This document shows, one piece after another, positions 7,397 to 14,421 of a stretch of 15,257 bases of DNA. This DNA comes from Clostridiales bacterium UBA6363 (GTDB lineage: Bacteria; Bacillota; Clostridia; UBA1381): contig DJRJ01000005.1 of NCBI GenBank assembly GCA_002438865.1, positions 1 through 15,257 on the forward strand. Direction: 5' to 3'. Below the pieces are notes generated by a model that worked only from the letters and a program-made list of their open reading frames with translations, was not told the DNA's origin and searched no databases. Position numbers and translations under genes: made by a program. Numbering within the stretch: position 1 is the first letter of the stretch; each line of letters opens with the position of its first letter.

Positions 7397-8071
7397 ATGG
7401 GGATATTAATTGCGGTGGACGGCGTTGACGCAAGCGGAAAGCAGACGCAGACGGAGCTTTTGTACAAACGGCTTTCGGAGGAGGGCAAAAAGGTACGGCT
7501 CGTTTCGTTCCCGGCATACGGGAGCGAGTCATCGGCGCTTGTTAAGATGTATCTTAACGGGGATTTCGGCGATAAGCCTGAGGACACAAGCGCATATGCG
7601 GCGTCAAGCTTTTTTGCGGCGGACAGATTTGCCACCTATAAAACCGACTGGGGTAAGGATTACAATGACGGAACGATTATAATTGCGGACAGATACGTTT
7701 CGTCGAATATGATACATCAGGCAGGGAAGATAAAGGATAAAACCGAAAAGGATAAGTTTCTTTCGTGGCTTGATGATTTCGAGTACAATATTTACGGACT
7801 TCCGAGACCGAATATAACGGTTTTTCTCGATATGCCCGTAAAATGGCGTATAAAGCTTCTTTCTGAGCGCCCCAATAAAGTGACGGGCGGCGAAGCTAAG
7901 GATATTCACGAAAGCAATGAGGAGTATCTTAAAGAAAGCTATAGCAACGCCGTGTATGCGGCGGAGAAATTCGGTTGGGAGCGTATCATATGCGCAAACG
8001 AAAAAGGCGTAAGAACAATTGAAGATATACACAATGAGGTATATGAAAAAGTAAAGACTGTGATTTTATAA
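7397..8071 (+). CDS. tmk: Thymidylate kinase (dTMP kinase), clostridial variant
   Basis: It phosphorylates dTMP to dTDP with ATP in the cytoplasm, supplying dTTP. The 224-residue protein has a P-loop at 9-17 (GVDASGKQT) with Lys15, a SFPAYGS segment (37-43) typical of the dTMP site, DRYVSSNMIHQ (98-108, the DRY motif), and a lid region near 157-172 (ERPNKVTGGEAKDIHE). It is longer than the usual 205-213-residue enzyme and matches a second Tmk type that I recall from Clostridia. The residue after the P-loop Lys is Gln where Ser or Thr is normal. ATG 7397 is preceded by GGAGAAGGA (7386-7394), 13 bases after the glycosyltransferase stop. It is the last gene of the operon; its stop codon runs directly into the terminator hairpin. 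A broader deoxynucleoside monophosphate kinase role is possible. Confidence 0.85.
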   Translation: MGILIAVDGVDASGKQTQTELLYKRLSEEGKKVRLVSFPAYGSESSALVKMYLNGDFGDKPEDTSAYAASSFFAADRFATYKTDWGKDYNDGTIIIADRYVSSNMIHQAGKIKDKTEKDKFLSWLDDFEYNIYGLPRPNITVFLDMPVKWRIKLLSERPNKVTGGEAKDIHESNEEYLKESYSNAVYAAEKFGWERIICANEKGVRTIEDIHNEVYEKVKTVIL

Positions 8072-8112
8072 AAAACATCTGTGAAACCGATTTGTTTCAC
8101 AGATGTTTTTTT
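8071..8112. terminator. Bidirectional intrinsic terminator
   Basis: A perfect 17-bp stem is formed by AAAAACATCTGTGAAAC (8071-8087) and GTTTCACAGATGTTTTT (8094-8110) with the 6-base loop CGATTT. The plus strand has seven T's (8106-8112) on the 3' side and the minus strand six (8075-8070), so it can end both the topoisomerase operon and the convergent flippase gene. The first base belongs to the thymidylate kinase stop codon, and the flippase stop is only 7 bases beyond. Confidence 0.92.
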
Positions 8113-8118
8113 GTGGTT

Positions 8119-9864
8119 TTATTTATATATTTTAAGCTTTACAAGCAGTTTGTATATTGCATTGCCGCCGGGGAGCATTTTAACCTCGTCCTCCGACATT
8201 ATTTTGAATGCGAATATCAGCACCGCATAAATAACGGCGGCTATTGCTATGGCAAGCAGTGCCGAGATGAGATTTGAATGTACAATATGCATCGATGCGG
8301 TATATACAAGGTATGCCGCCGCACCCATTATAATACATGCCGAAAGCGGTTTCAGTATGTATTTTGTCAGCGACATTTTAAGGCTTATATACTTTGAAAG
8401 TATTATAAAGCTTATAAGAAACGCCACAAACTGGCAGGCAATTGAGCTTATTGCCGCACCGTAAATATTTATTTCCGGCTGACGGATAAGAACAATATTG
8501 AGTATTATTTTTATAACACAGCCGGCAAGTATGCTGATTGCCGGAACAAGCGCTTTTCCGAGTCCCTGCAATGCGCCCGACATTGTTTGCGAAAGTGCGC
8601 TGAATATAAGCGATACCGCCATATACGCCAAAAGGTCCGAGCCGAGCGAGGCATTGGGATAGATTATTGTGTATATCGGTTTTGCGAGTACAATATATCC
8701 TACACAGCAGGGGAGGATAAGCAGTATCGAAATCAAAAACGAATACGTGATTTTTTCCGAAGCCTCTTTCTTGTCGCCGAGCGCCAAGGCACGTGATATT
8801 GACGGCACAAGAACGGTTGCGAACGCAACGTTTAAGGCAAGCGGCATATTTATAAGCGTGTCGCTCTTTGAAAGCATACCCGATAAACGCACTGCCTCCG
8901 CATCAAGCTGGGCGAGCGTGGGGTTGTATACGGCAGGGGTGTTTCCGTATGCCGGAATACAGTCCGCAAAAGCGATTTCTATGCATCGTGTTATGGTTGC
9001 AAGGTCAACCACTCTGTTTACCGCAGTTATAATAGACGCAAGCGATATTGGTATAGAAAGAAAAAGAATTGCTTTCATAATTTTTCCTGTAGACTCGCTT
9101 GCCGACTGTACGGCAGATTGGCGTATCTGCTCCGCAAGCCCCTTTTTGCGGTGTGCATAGAATAAAACGAGATAAATAAAAGACAAAAACGTGGAAACGG
9201 CGGTTGCGGCGTTTGCCCAAGCCGCCAAAAGCTCCGCAGGAGTTTTCGTGAGATTTCCTCTGTACAGGAAAAGATGTCTGCTTACAAATTCCATGGCAGG
9301 CGGAGTTGTGCCGACTGCAAGCATTACGAAAATGATTGTTGTAACGCATTTGAACACCTGTTCAAACATCTGCGAACGGCTTGTCGCTTTCATATCGTTC
9401 AAGCCCTGGAAATAGCCGCGGATAACCGAGGATATGCACACAAAGAATATAGACGGCGCCAAAGCACGCATAACATACTGCACGCCGTCCATTTTCATAA
9501 TATTCAAGGCAATAAAATCCGCACCGAGGTACAAAAGTCCCATTCCGATAACGCCTATGCCCGCAAACAGGATAAACGCCGAACGGAATATACTGTGCGC
9601 ACCTTTGTAATTTCCTACGGCGGCACGCTCCGAAACCATTTTTGCAACGGCATTGGGGATGCCTACCGAGGAAATTGCCAAAAGAACCGTATATACCTGA
9701 AAACCGGCGTTGTAGAAACCGTTTCCGGCGTCACCGAAATCCTGTATATTGGTTATTACTATTCTGTAAATAAATCCGAGTATTTTCACCATTATCTGCG
9801 CAAACAGAATAATGGCAACGTTCATCATAAAAGACGGAGTCTTTTCTTTTTTCAGTTTGTTCAT
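8119..9864 (-). CDS. SpoVB/MurJ-type lipid-linked oligosaccharide flippase (MOP superfamily)
   Basis: This integral membrane protein of 581 residues should have about 14 transmembrane helices and flip an undecaprenyl-linked precursor (lipid II or a wall-polymer unit) across the membrane. Evidence: a short Lys-rich N-terminus, first helix near 15-37, GNGFYNAGFQVYTVLLAISSVGIP (48-70, split here by GFQ), RGYFQGLNDMKATSRSQMFEQ (149-169 region), and LSGM...LINMP followed by VLVPSISRA (327-359). These are the landmarks of the SpoVB/YtgP polysaccharide-biosynthesis branch. A loop near 293-325 is longer and Pro-rich. The start is ATG 9864 with GAAAGGA nine bases upstream (complement of 9874-9880); a longer frame opens at a TTG (9882) that overlaps this site. 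Whether it serves sporulation, peptidoglycan or another polymer is not decidable. It is convergent with the operon holding the WecG/TagA enzyme, so a shared glycan pathway is possible but unproven. Confidence 0.85.
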   Translation of the reverse strand: MNKLKKEKTPSFMMNVAIILFAQIMVKILGFIYRIVITNIQDFGDAGNGFYNAGFQVYTVLLAISSVGIPNAVAKMVSERAAVGNYKGAHSIFRSAFILFAGIGVIGMGLLYLGADFIALNIMKMDGVQYVMRALAPSIFFVCISSVIRGYFQGLNDMKATSRSQMFEQVFKCVTTIIFVMLAVGTTPPAMEFVSRHLFLYRGNLTKTPAELLAAWANAATAVSTFLSFIYLVLFYAHRKKGLAEQIRQSAVQSASESTGKIMKAILFLSIPISLASIITAVNRVVDLATITRCIEIAFADCIPAYGNTPAVYNPTLAQLDAEAVRLSGMLSKSDTLINMPLALNVAFATVLVPSISRALALGDKKEASEKITYSFLISILLILPCCVGYIVLAKPIYTIIYPNASLGSDLLAYMAVSLIFSALSQTMSGALQGLGKALVPAISILAGCVIKIILNIVLIRQPEINIYGAAISSIACQFVAFLISFIILSKYISLKMSLTKYILKPLSACIIMGAAAYLVYTASMHIVHSNLISALLAIAIAAVIYAVLIFAFKIMSEDEVKMLPGGNAIYKLLVKLKIYK

Positions 9865-9895
9865 AATAAATAGTCCTTTCAAATAGTACTACTTT

Positions 9896-9923
9896 ATTAT
9901 AAACCTTTTTTCGGATTTATCAA
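9896..9923 (-). promoter_or_regulatory. Promoter of the flippase gene
   Basis: On the minus strand TTGATA (9923-9918) and TATAAT (9901-9896) are 16 bases apart, giving a start near 9889, about 25 bases before the ATG at 9864. It sits in the 75-base gap after the P-type ATPase stop. No terminator hairpin is seen in that gap, so readthrough from the ATPase gene into the flippase gene is also possible. Confidence 0.6.
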
Positions 9924-9939
9924 GTCTTGTTACAAAAAA

Positions 9940-11943
9940 TTAATATAACGCACGCAGTGAATTGATAACCGCAATCAGCGAAACTCCGACATCGGCAAAG
10001 ATTGCGAGCCACATTCCCGTAATACCCAGTGCGCCGAGGAGCATAATTATTGCTTTTACAGTCAGTGCAAAAATTATGTTTTCCTTGACAATGCGCATTG
10101 TTTTTCGGGATATTGATACGGCAGAAACTATCTTGGACGGCTCATCTGTCATAAGGACTATGTCAGCCGCCTCAACGGCGCTGTCACTGCCTATCCCGCC
10201 CATTGCAATACCGATGTCGCTCATTGCGAGAACGGGGGCGTCGTTTATGCCGTCGCCGACAAATGCTGTTGCACCGCCGTTTGATGATGACATTATCTGC
10301 TCCATTCTTGCAACCTTATCCTGGGGGAGCAGACTGCAGTATGCCTTTTCTATGCCGAGATGCTCCGCAACGGGGAGGGCGCTTTCCTTTGTGTCGCCCG
10401 TGAGCATAACAGTGGATATGCCCTTTGCCGTCAGCGTTGAAACAGCCGTCAGACTGTCCTCCTTTTCGGTATCGGAGATTATTATCATACCCGAATACTG
10501 ACCGTTTACCGCAACATAAACCGCTGTTCCCGTATATTTTTCGTCGGGTACGTAAATTTTATTTTCTGCCATAAGGCGGATATTTCCGCATAAAATGTCC
10601 GCACCGTCTATTTTTACCGAGATGCCCATACCGGCTTTTTCGGTGTAATCGCTGATTTTTGAACGGTCAATGTCTTTTCCGTAATGTTTAACTATTGCCT
10701 TTGCTATCGGGTGATTTGAAAAAGTTTCTGCATATGCCGCATATTCGGCAAGTTTTTCTTTGTCACCGTCACAGCGAATATCCGAAACTTCAAATACTCC
10801 TTTGGTGAGCGTTCCCGTTTTATCAAATACAACGGTCTTAAGCTTTGAGAGCAGCTCCAGATAGCTTCCGCCCTTTATAAGAATACCTTTTCTCGAAGCC
10901 GAGCCTATTCCGGCAAAAAATCCGAGCGGAACGGATACAACGAGTGCGCAGGGGCAGGATACAACGAGGAATATAAGCGCACGGTAAAGCCATACCTTAA
11001 AATCACCCACGATAATTGAAGGAACTGTTGCAAGAAGAATTGCGGCTATAACAACTATCGGTGTATAATAGTGCGCAAATTTCGTTATAAACTTTTCCGA
11101 ATGTGATTTGCGTTCCCTTGCATGTTCGGTTATTTCAAGTATTTTTGCAACCGTGCTTTCGTGATATTCTTTTGTAACCTCCGCATATATGGGGGAGTCG
11201 GTGTTAATGTATCCGCTTAACAGCTCGCTTCCGATCTGCACCTTTCTCGGAACGCTTTCGCCCGTGAGCGCAACGGTGTCCATAAACGAACTGCCGTTTA
11301 CAACAACGCAGTCGAGCGGAACTTTTTCGCCGTTCTTTATAACTATAGTATCGCCTGTGTGAACGTCCTCGGGGGAAACACGCACTATTTCGCCGTCATG
11401 CTTTAAATTTGCGTAATCGGGGCGAATGTCCATAAGCGCAGTGATTGATTTTCGGCTTTTGTCAACCGCCATATCCTGCAACGTTTCACCTATGCGGTAA
11501 AACAGCATAACGGCAACCGCTTCGGGATAATCTCCGATTGCGAATGCGCCTATTGATGCGATTGACATAAGGAAATTCTCGTCAAGCATACGTCCTTTGA
11601 TAACGCCCTTTACAGCACCTATAACAATGTCGTATCCCAGCACTATAAAGGATATTCCGAATAATACGGCGGAGGGTATATCGAACTTTGCCAGCCGCAG
11701 TATGAAAGCGATTACAAAGAGGATAGCACCCGAAATCATTTGTACAACAGGGGGCTTTTCCTCGCCGCCGTGTTCGTGACCGCATCCGCAGCCACATTCA
11801 TCATGGTGATGCTCGTGACCGCAGCAGTCATCGTGATGGTGGTGTTCGTGATCATGACCGCAGCCGTCGCCGTGGTGATGATGTTCGTGTTCATGCTCAT
11901 GACATGCACAATCGTGGTTATGTTCGTGGTTATGTTTTTCCAT
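9940..11943 (-). CDS. Zn2+/Cd2+-type P1B ATPase with His/Cys-rich N-terminus
   Basis: This heavy-metal efflux pump of the cytoplasmic membrane has 667 residues. Residues 1-58 hold 23 His and 8 Cys in runs such as HHHH and CGCGC, and no GMTCxxC heavy-metal domain is present, so metal sensing or delivery probably uses this flexible tail. The core shows TGES (227-230), the ion-site motif CPC (330-332), DKTGTLT with phosphorylated Asp374, HP (411-412) and GDGINDAP (563-570). Lys630 in the penultimate helix and Asp651 in the last (FADVG) are the residues expected for P1B-2 Zn/Cd/Pb pumps (ZntA/CadA type) rather than Cu pumps. The start is ATG 11943 with GAGGTG six bases upstream; the frame extends to 12021 only through the promoter. 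A consensus promoter and ArsR-like operator lie directly upstream, which fits metal induction. Exact metal range is inferred. Confidence 0.92.
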   Translation of the reverse strand: MEKHNHEHNHDCACHEHEHEHHHHGDGCGHDHEHHHHDDCCGHEHHHDECGCGCGHEHGGEEKPPVVQMISGAILFVIAFILRLAKFDIPSAVLFGISFIVLGYDIVIGAVKGVIKGRMLDENFLMSIASIGAFAIGDYPEAVAVMLFYRIGETLQDMAVDKSRKSITALMDIRPDYANLKHDGEIVRVSPEDVHTGDTIVIKNGEKVPLDCVVVNGSSFMDTVALTGESVPRKVQIGSELLSGYINTDSPIYAEVTKEYHESTVAKILEITEHARERKSHSEKFITKFAHYYTPIVVIAAILLATVPSIIVGDFKVWLYRALIFLVVSCPCALVVSVPLGFFAGIGSASRKGILIKGGSYLELLSKLKTVVFDKTGTLTKGVFEVSDIRCDGDKEKLAEYAAYAETFSNHPIAKAIVKHYGKDIDRSKISDYTEKAGMGISVKIDGADILCGNIRLMAENKIYVPDEKYTGTAVYVAVNGQYSGMIIISDTEKEDSLTAVSTLTAKGISTVMLTGDTKESALPVAEHLGIEKAYCSLLPQDKVARMEQIMSSSNGGATAFVGDGINDAPVLAMSDIGIAMGGIGSDSAVEAADIVLMTDEPSKIVSAVSISRKTMRIVKENIIFALTVKAIIMLLGALGITGMWLAIFADVGVSLIAVINSLRALY

Positions 11944-11954
11944 AAATATCACCT

Positions 11955-11976
11955 CATATGAATATTTGTTCATATG
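11955..11976. promoter_or_regulatory. ArsR/SmtB-type operator-like palindrome
   Basis: CATATGAA (11955-11962), a 6-base centre TATTTG, and TTCATATG (11969-11976) form a perfect 8-6-8 inverted repeat. The half-site pattern ATATGAACA...TTCATAT is typical of ArsR/SmtB-family metal sensors such as CzrA and SmtB. It covers the expected start of transcription and abuts the ribosome binding site of the ATPase gene, so a bound repressor would block initiation until Zn or Cd releases it. Further TTCA/TGAA half-sites occur at 11977-11980 and 11990-11993. No regulator gene of this family is in the window. Confidence 0.68.
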
Positions 11977-11979
11977 TTC

Positions 11980-12008
11980 ATTATATGTATTCAAATATAT
12001 TTTGTCAA
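11980..12008 (-). promoter_or_regulatory. Consensus promoter of the P-type ATPase gene
   Basis: On the minus strand TTGACA (12008-12003) and TATAAT (11985-11980) match both consensus boxes, with a 17-base spacer. The predicted start near 11973 falls inside the palindrome at 11955-11976. So strong a promoter on a metal pump only makes sense if it is repressed, which supports the operator call. Confidence 0.85.
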
Positions 12009-12056
12009 GTCCTTTTTTCAAAAAAAATTAAAAAGTTCGGGAATTTTGTATATATA

Positions 12057-12083
12057 TTGAAATTATTGGGGATTTCTTATAAT
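12057..12083 (+). promoter_or_regulatory. Weak candidate upstream promoter for hppA
   Basis: TTGAAA (12057-12062) and TATAAT (12078-12083) are 15 bases apart, shorter than the preferred 17. It would give a leader of about 110 bases. The rest of 12022-12130 is AT-rich and shows no gene, hairpin or riboswitch that I can support. Confidence 0.25.
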
Positions 12084-12130
12084 AACGGACGGTGCGGAAT
12101 TAATAATAGTTTACAAAAATATTAAATTTC

Positions 12131-12159
12131 TTGACATAAGCGGCTTAATGGATTAAAAT
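12131..12159 (+). promoter_or_regulatory. Promoter of hppA
   Basis: TTGACA (12131-12136) and TAAAAT (12154-12159) are separated by 17 bases. The start would be near 12166, about 33 bases before the ATG at 12199. The spacer begins with the 5-1-5 palindrome TAAGC-G-GCTTA (12137-12147), immediately after the -35 box. Confidence 0.72.
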
Positions 12160-12198
12160 AATATTAAAGAATTTCTTTTTCAGAGAGGAGAATGAAAA

Positions 12199-14271
12199 AT
12201 GGAAAACTATTCTGCAATAGCGGTATTTTGCTGTGCTGTAATTGCTCTTGTTTTCGCAGGCATTAATTTTTATGCAGTAAAGAGAAAACCCGAGGGTACG
12301 GAGGAAATGGCAAATATAAGCGACAAGATAAGAAAGGGCGCAATGGCGTATTTAAAACGCCAGTATAAGACTGTGGGAGTTTTCTTCGCAGTTATGTTTG
12401 TTATACTTTTAATATTGGCATTTACGGGATTTTTAACACCGTTTGTTCCGTTTGCGTTTCTGACAGGCGGATTTTTCTCGGGATTATCGGGATTTGTCGG
12501 TATGAAAATTGCAACGTATGCAAATACAAGAACCGCAAACGGCGCACGTGAGAGTCTTAACAAGGGTCTGAAGATTGCATTTTCTTCGGGTTCGGTTATG
12601 GGACTTACGGTTGTAGGTCTGGGACTTCTGGACATAAGCGTTTGGTTTATGATTTTAAAATTCGGATTTAAGCTCGGCGTTGACGAGATTATGGCGGCAA
12701 TGCTGACATTCGGTATGGGTGCTTCGTCAATGGCATTGTTTGCACGTGTAGGCGGCGGTATATTCACAAAAGCGGCTGATGTCGGCGCAGACCTTGTAGG
12801 TAAGGTTGAGGCGGGTATCCCCGAGGACGACCCGAGAAACCCTGCCTGTATCGCAGATAACGTTGGCGATAACGTAGGCGACGTTGCAGGTATGGGCGCA
12901 GACCTTTACGAATCGTATGTCGGCTCGATAATTTCGTGCGGCGCACTTGCAACTGCAGCAGGACTCGGCTTTAACGGCGTGCTTGTGCCTATGCTTATAG
13001 CGGCAATCGGTATTATTGCATCTATAATAGGAACATTCTTTGTAAGCACAAAGGAAAAGGCTGATCAGAAGATGCTTCTCGGCTCATTAAGACGAGGAAC
13101 ATATGCAAGCTCGATAATAGCGGCTATAGGCTCTGCGGTTTTGATATACACAATGCTTCCCAATAACAGAAACGTGTTCTGGGCAGTTATATCGGGACTT
13201 ATAGCAGGTGTGCTTATAGGATTTTTCACGGAATATTATACTTCCGATTCGTATAAGCCGACAAAAGAGCTTTCCGCATCATCGGAAACAGGCTCGGCTA
13301 CAATCATTATAAACGGTATATCACTTGGTATGCTTTCAACGGCTATACCTGTAATAATCATTGCAATATCTATTATCATAAGCTTTTTCACGGCAGGCGG
13401 CGGCGCAGATTTTGCGCACGGACTTTACGGCGTGGGATTAAGTGCGGTCGGAATGTTATCGACGCTCGGTATCACGCTTGCAACCGACGCTTACGGGCCT
13501 GTTGCCGATAATGCCGGCGGTATTGCCGAAATGGCGGGACTTCCCGAATATGTAAGAGAGAGAACAGACGCTCTCGATTCGCTCGGCAACACAACAGCCG
13601 CAACGGGAAAAGGTTTTGCGATAGGTTCGGCGGCTCTTACGGCGCTTGCGCTTATCGTTTCGTATACAGATAAAATACCCGATGAGTACCTTTCGCTTGA
13701 AATAACCAAGCCTGCGGTACTGATAGGTCTTTTGATAGGAGCAATGCTCCCGTTCCTGTTCAGTGCAATGACCATGAAGGCTGTGGGACGTGCGGCTCAG
13801 CAGATTGTTGTTGAAGTAAGACGTCAGTTTAAGGAAATCAAAGGTCTTATGGAAGGCAAAGCAGAGGCGGACTACGAACGCTGTGTTGATATTTGTACGA
13901 GATCATCGCTTAAGGAAATGATTCTCCCGGCGGCACTCGGCATAGTAGCACCGATTGTAGTAGGTTTGGTACTCGGCTGTAACGGCGTTGTGGGTATGCT
14001 TGCAGGTGCGCTTGTATCGGGATTTGCTCTTGCTGTTATGATGGCAAATTCGGGTGGTGCATGGGATAATGCGAAGAAGTATATCGAAGCCGGAAACTTC
14101 GGCGGAAAGGGCAGTGACAATCATAAGGCTGCCGTAGTCGGAGATACGGTGGGAGATCCGTTTAAGGATACTTCGGGTCCGTCCGTAAACATTCTTATTA
14201 AGCTTTTGTCAATGGTATCTATCGTATTTGCTGCAATAGTCGTTCAGTACGGCGGAATGGGACTGTTTTAA
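12199..14271 (+). CDS. hppA: Membrane-bound ion-translocating pyrophosphatase, K+-dependent type
   Basis: It hydrolyses pyrophosphate and pumps Na+ and/or H+ out of the cytoplasm. The 690-residue protein has about 16 transmembrane helices. The PPi/Mg site is complete: [18 protein letters not shown] (193-210, with D194, D198, K202), [12 protein letters not shown] (220-231), [13 protein letters not shown] (429-441) and the C-terminal [20 protein letters not shown] (641-660). In [10 protein letters not shown] (463-472) Ala467 and Gly470 occupy the positions that are Lys and Thr in K+-independent enzymes, so K+ activation is expected. Glu238 in ADLYESY is placed as in Na+-pumping relatives, not one turn later as in plant H+ pumps, so Na+ or mixed Na+/H+ transport is likely; this is inference. 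The ribosome binding site is AGAGGAG (12184-12190). It is a single-gene unit between its promoter and a hairpin terminator and is divergent from the P-type ATPase. Confidence 0.95.
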   Translation: MENYSAIAVFCCAVIALVFAGINFYAVKRKPEGTEEMANISDKIRKGAMAYLKRQYKTVGVFFAVMFVILLILAFTGFLTPFVPFAFLTGGFFSGLSGFVGMKIATYANTRTANGARESLNKGLKIAFSSGSVMGLTVVGLGLLDISVWFMILKFGFKLGVDEIMAAMLTFGMGASSMALFARVGGGIFTKAADVGADLVGKVEAGIPEDDPRNPACIADNVGDNVGDVAGMGADLYESYVGSIISCGALATAAGLGFNGVLVPMLIAAIGIIASIIGTFFVSTKEKADQKMLLGSLRRGTYASSIIAAIGSAVLIYTMLPNNRNVFWAVISGLIAGVLIGFFTEYYTSDSYKPTKELSASSETGSATIIINGISLGMLSTAIPVIIIAISIIISFFTAGGGADFAHGLYGVGLSAVGMLSTLGITLATDAYGPVADNAGGIAEMAGLPEYVRERTDALDSLGNTTAATGKGFAIGSAALTALALIVSYTDKIPDEYLSLEITKPAVLIGLLIGAMLPFLFSAMTMKAVGRAAQQIVVEVRRQFKEIKGLMEGKAEADYERCVDICTRSSLKEMILPAALGIVAPIVVGLVLGCNGVVGMLAGALVSGFALAVMMANSGGAWDNAKKYIEAGNFGGKGSDNHKAAVVGDTVGDPFKDTSGPSVNILIKLLSMVSIVFAAIVVQYGGMGLF

Positions 14272-14301
14272 AAAAAAGCCGGACGGTTTGTTTGTAAATT
14301 G

Positions 14302-14339
14302 AAAGACTGACGCTTTAAGCGTCAGTCTTTATTTTTTTT
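14302..14339 (+). terminator. Intrinsic terminator of hppA
   Basis: AAAGACTGACGC (14302-14313) pairs perfectly with GCGTCAGTCTTT (14319-14330) around the loop TTTAA, followed by A and eight T's (14332-14339). It lies 30 bases after the hppA stop and just before the RNase J promoter. Confidence 0.93.
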
Positions 14340-14345
14340 CCGTAC

Positions 14346-14375
14346 TTGACTAAAGTATGCAATATGTGGTATAAT
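14346..14375 (+). promoter_or_regulatory. Extended -10 promoter of the RNase J gene
   Basis: TTGACT (14346-14351) and a perfect TATAAT (14370-14375) are 18 bases apart; TGG directly before the -10 completes a TGn extended -10. Transcription should begin near 14382, leaving a leader of about 40 bases before the ATG at 14422. Confidence 0.8.
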
Positions 14376-14421
14376 ATAAGATGTTGTAATGAACGGACAA
14401 AATCTGAAAAAAGGAGGAAAA

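Noticed and set aside
9274..9873. 199-codon plus-strand open frame
   Set aside because: It is antisense to the flippase, with no recognisable domain and a composition explained by the reverse complement of membrane-protein codons.
9962..10501. 179-codon plus-strand open frame
   Set aside because: It is antisense to the C-terminal half of the P-type ATPase, whose motifs are all intact on the other strand.
11769..11943. Tandem repeat or CRISPR-like array
   Set aside because: The repetition is irregular, made of short His, Glu and Asp codons within a coding region, with no fixed repeat unit or spacers.
11740..11961. 73-residue hydrophobic Met/Val-rich frame on the plus strand, resembling a small membrane protein
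   Set aside because: It is the complement of the His-rich tail: antisense of CAT and CAC codons reads as ATG and GTG. It has no ribosome binding site of its own.
11944..12021. 26-residue N-terminal extension of the P-type ATPase
   Set aside because: It runs through the operator, the -10 and the -35 of the gene's own promoter.
12270..12767. 165-codon minus-strand open frame rich in Pro, Asn and Ile
   Set aside because: It is antisense to the pyrophosphatase membrane helices; its composition mirrors the opposite strand.
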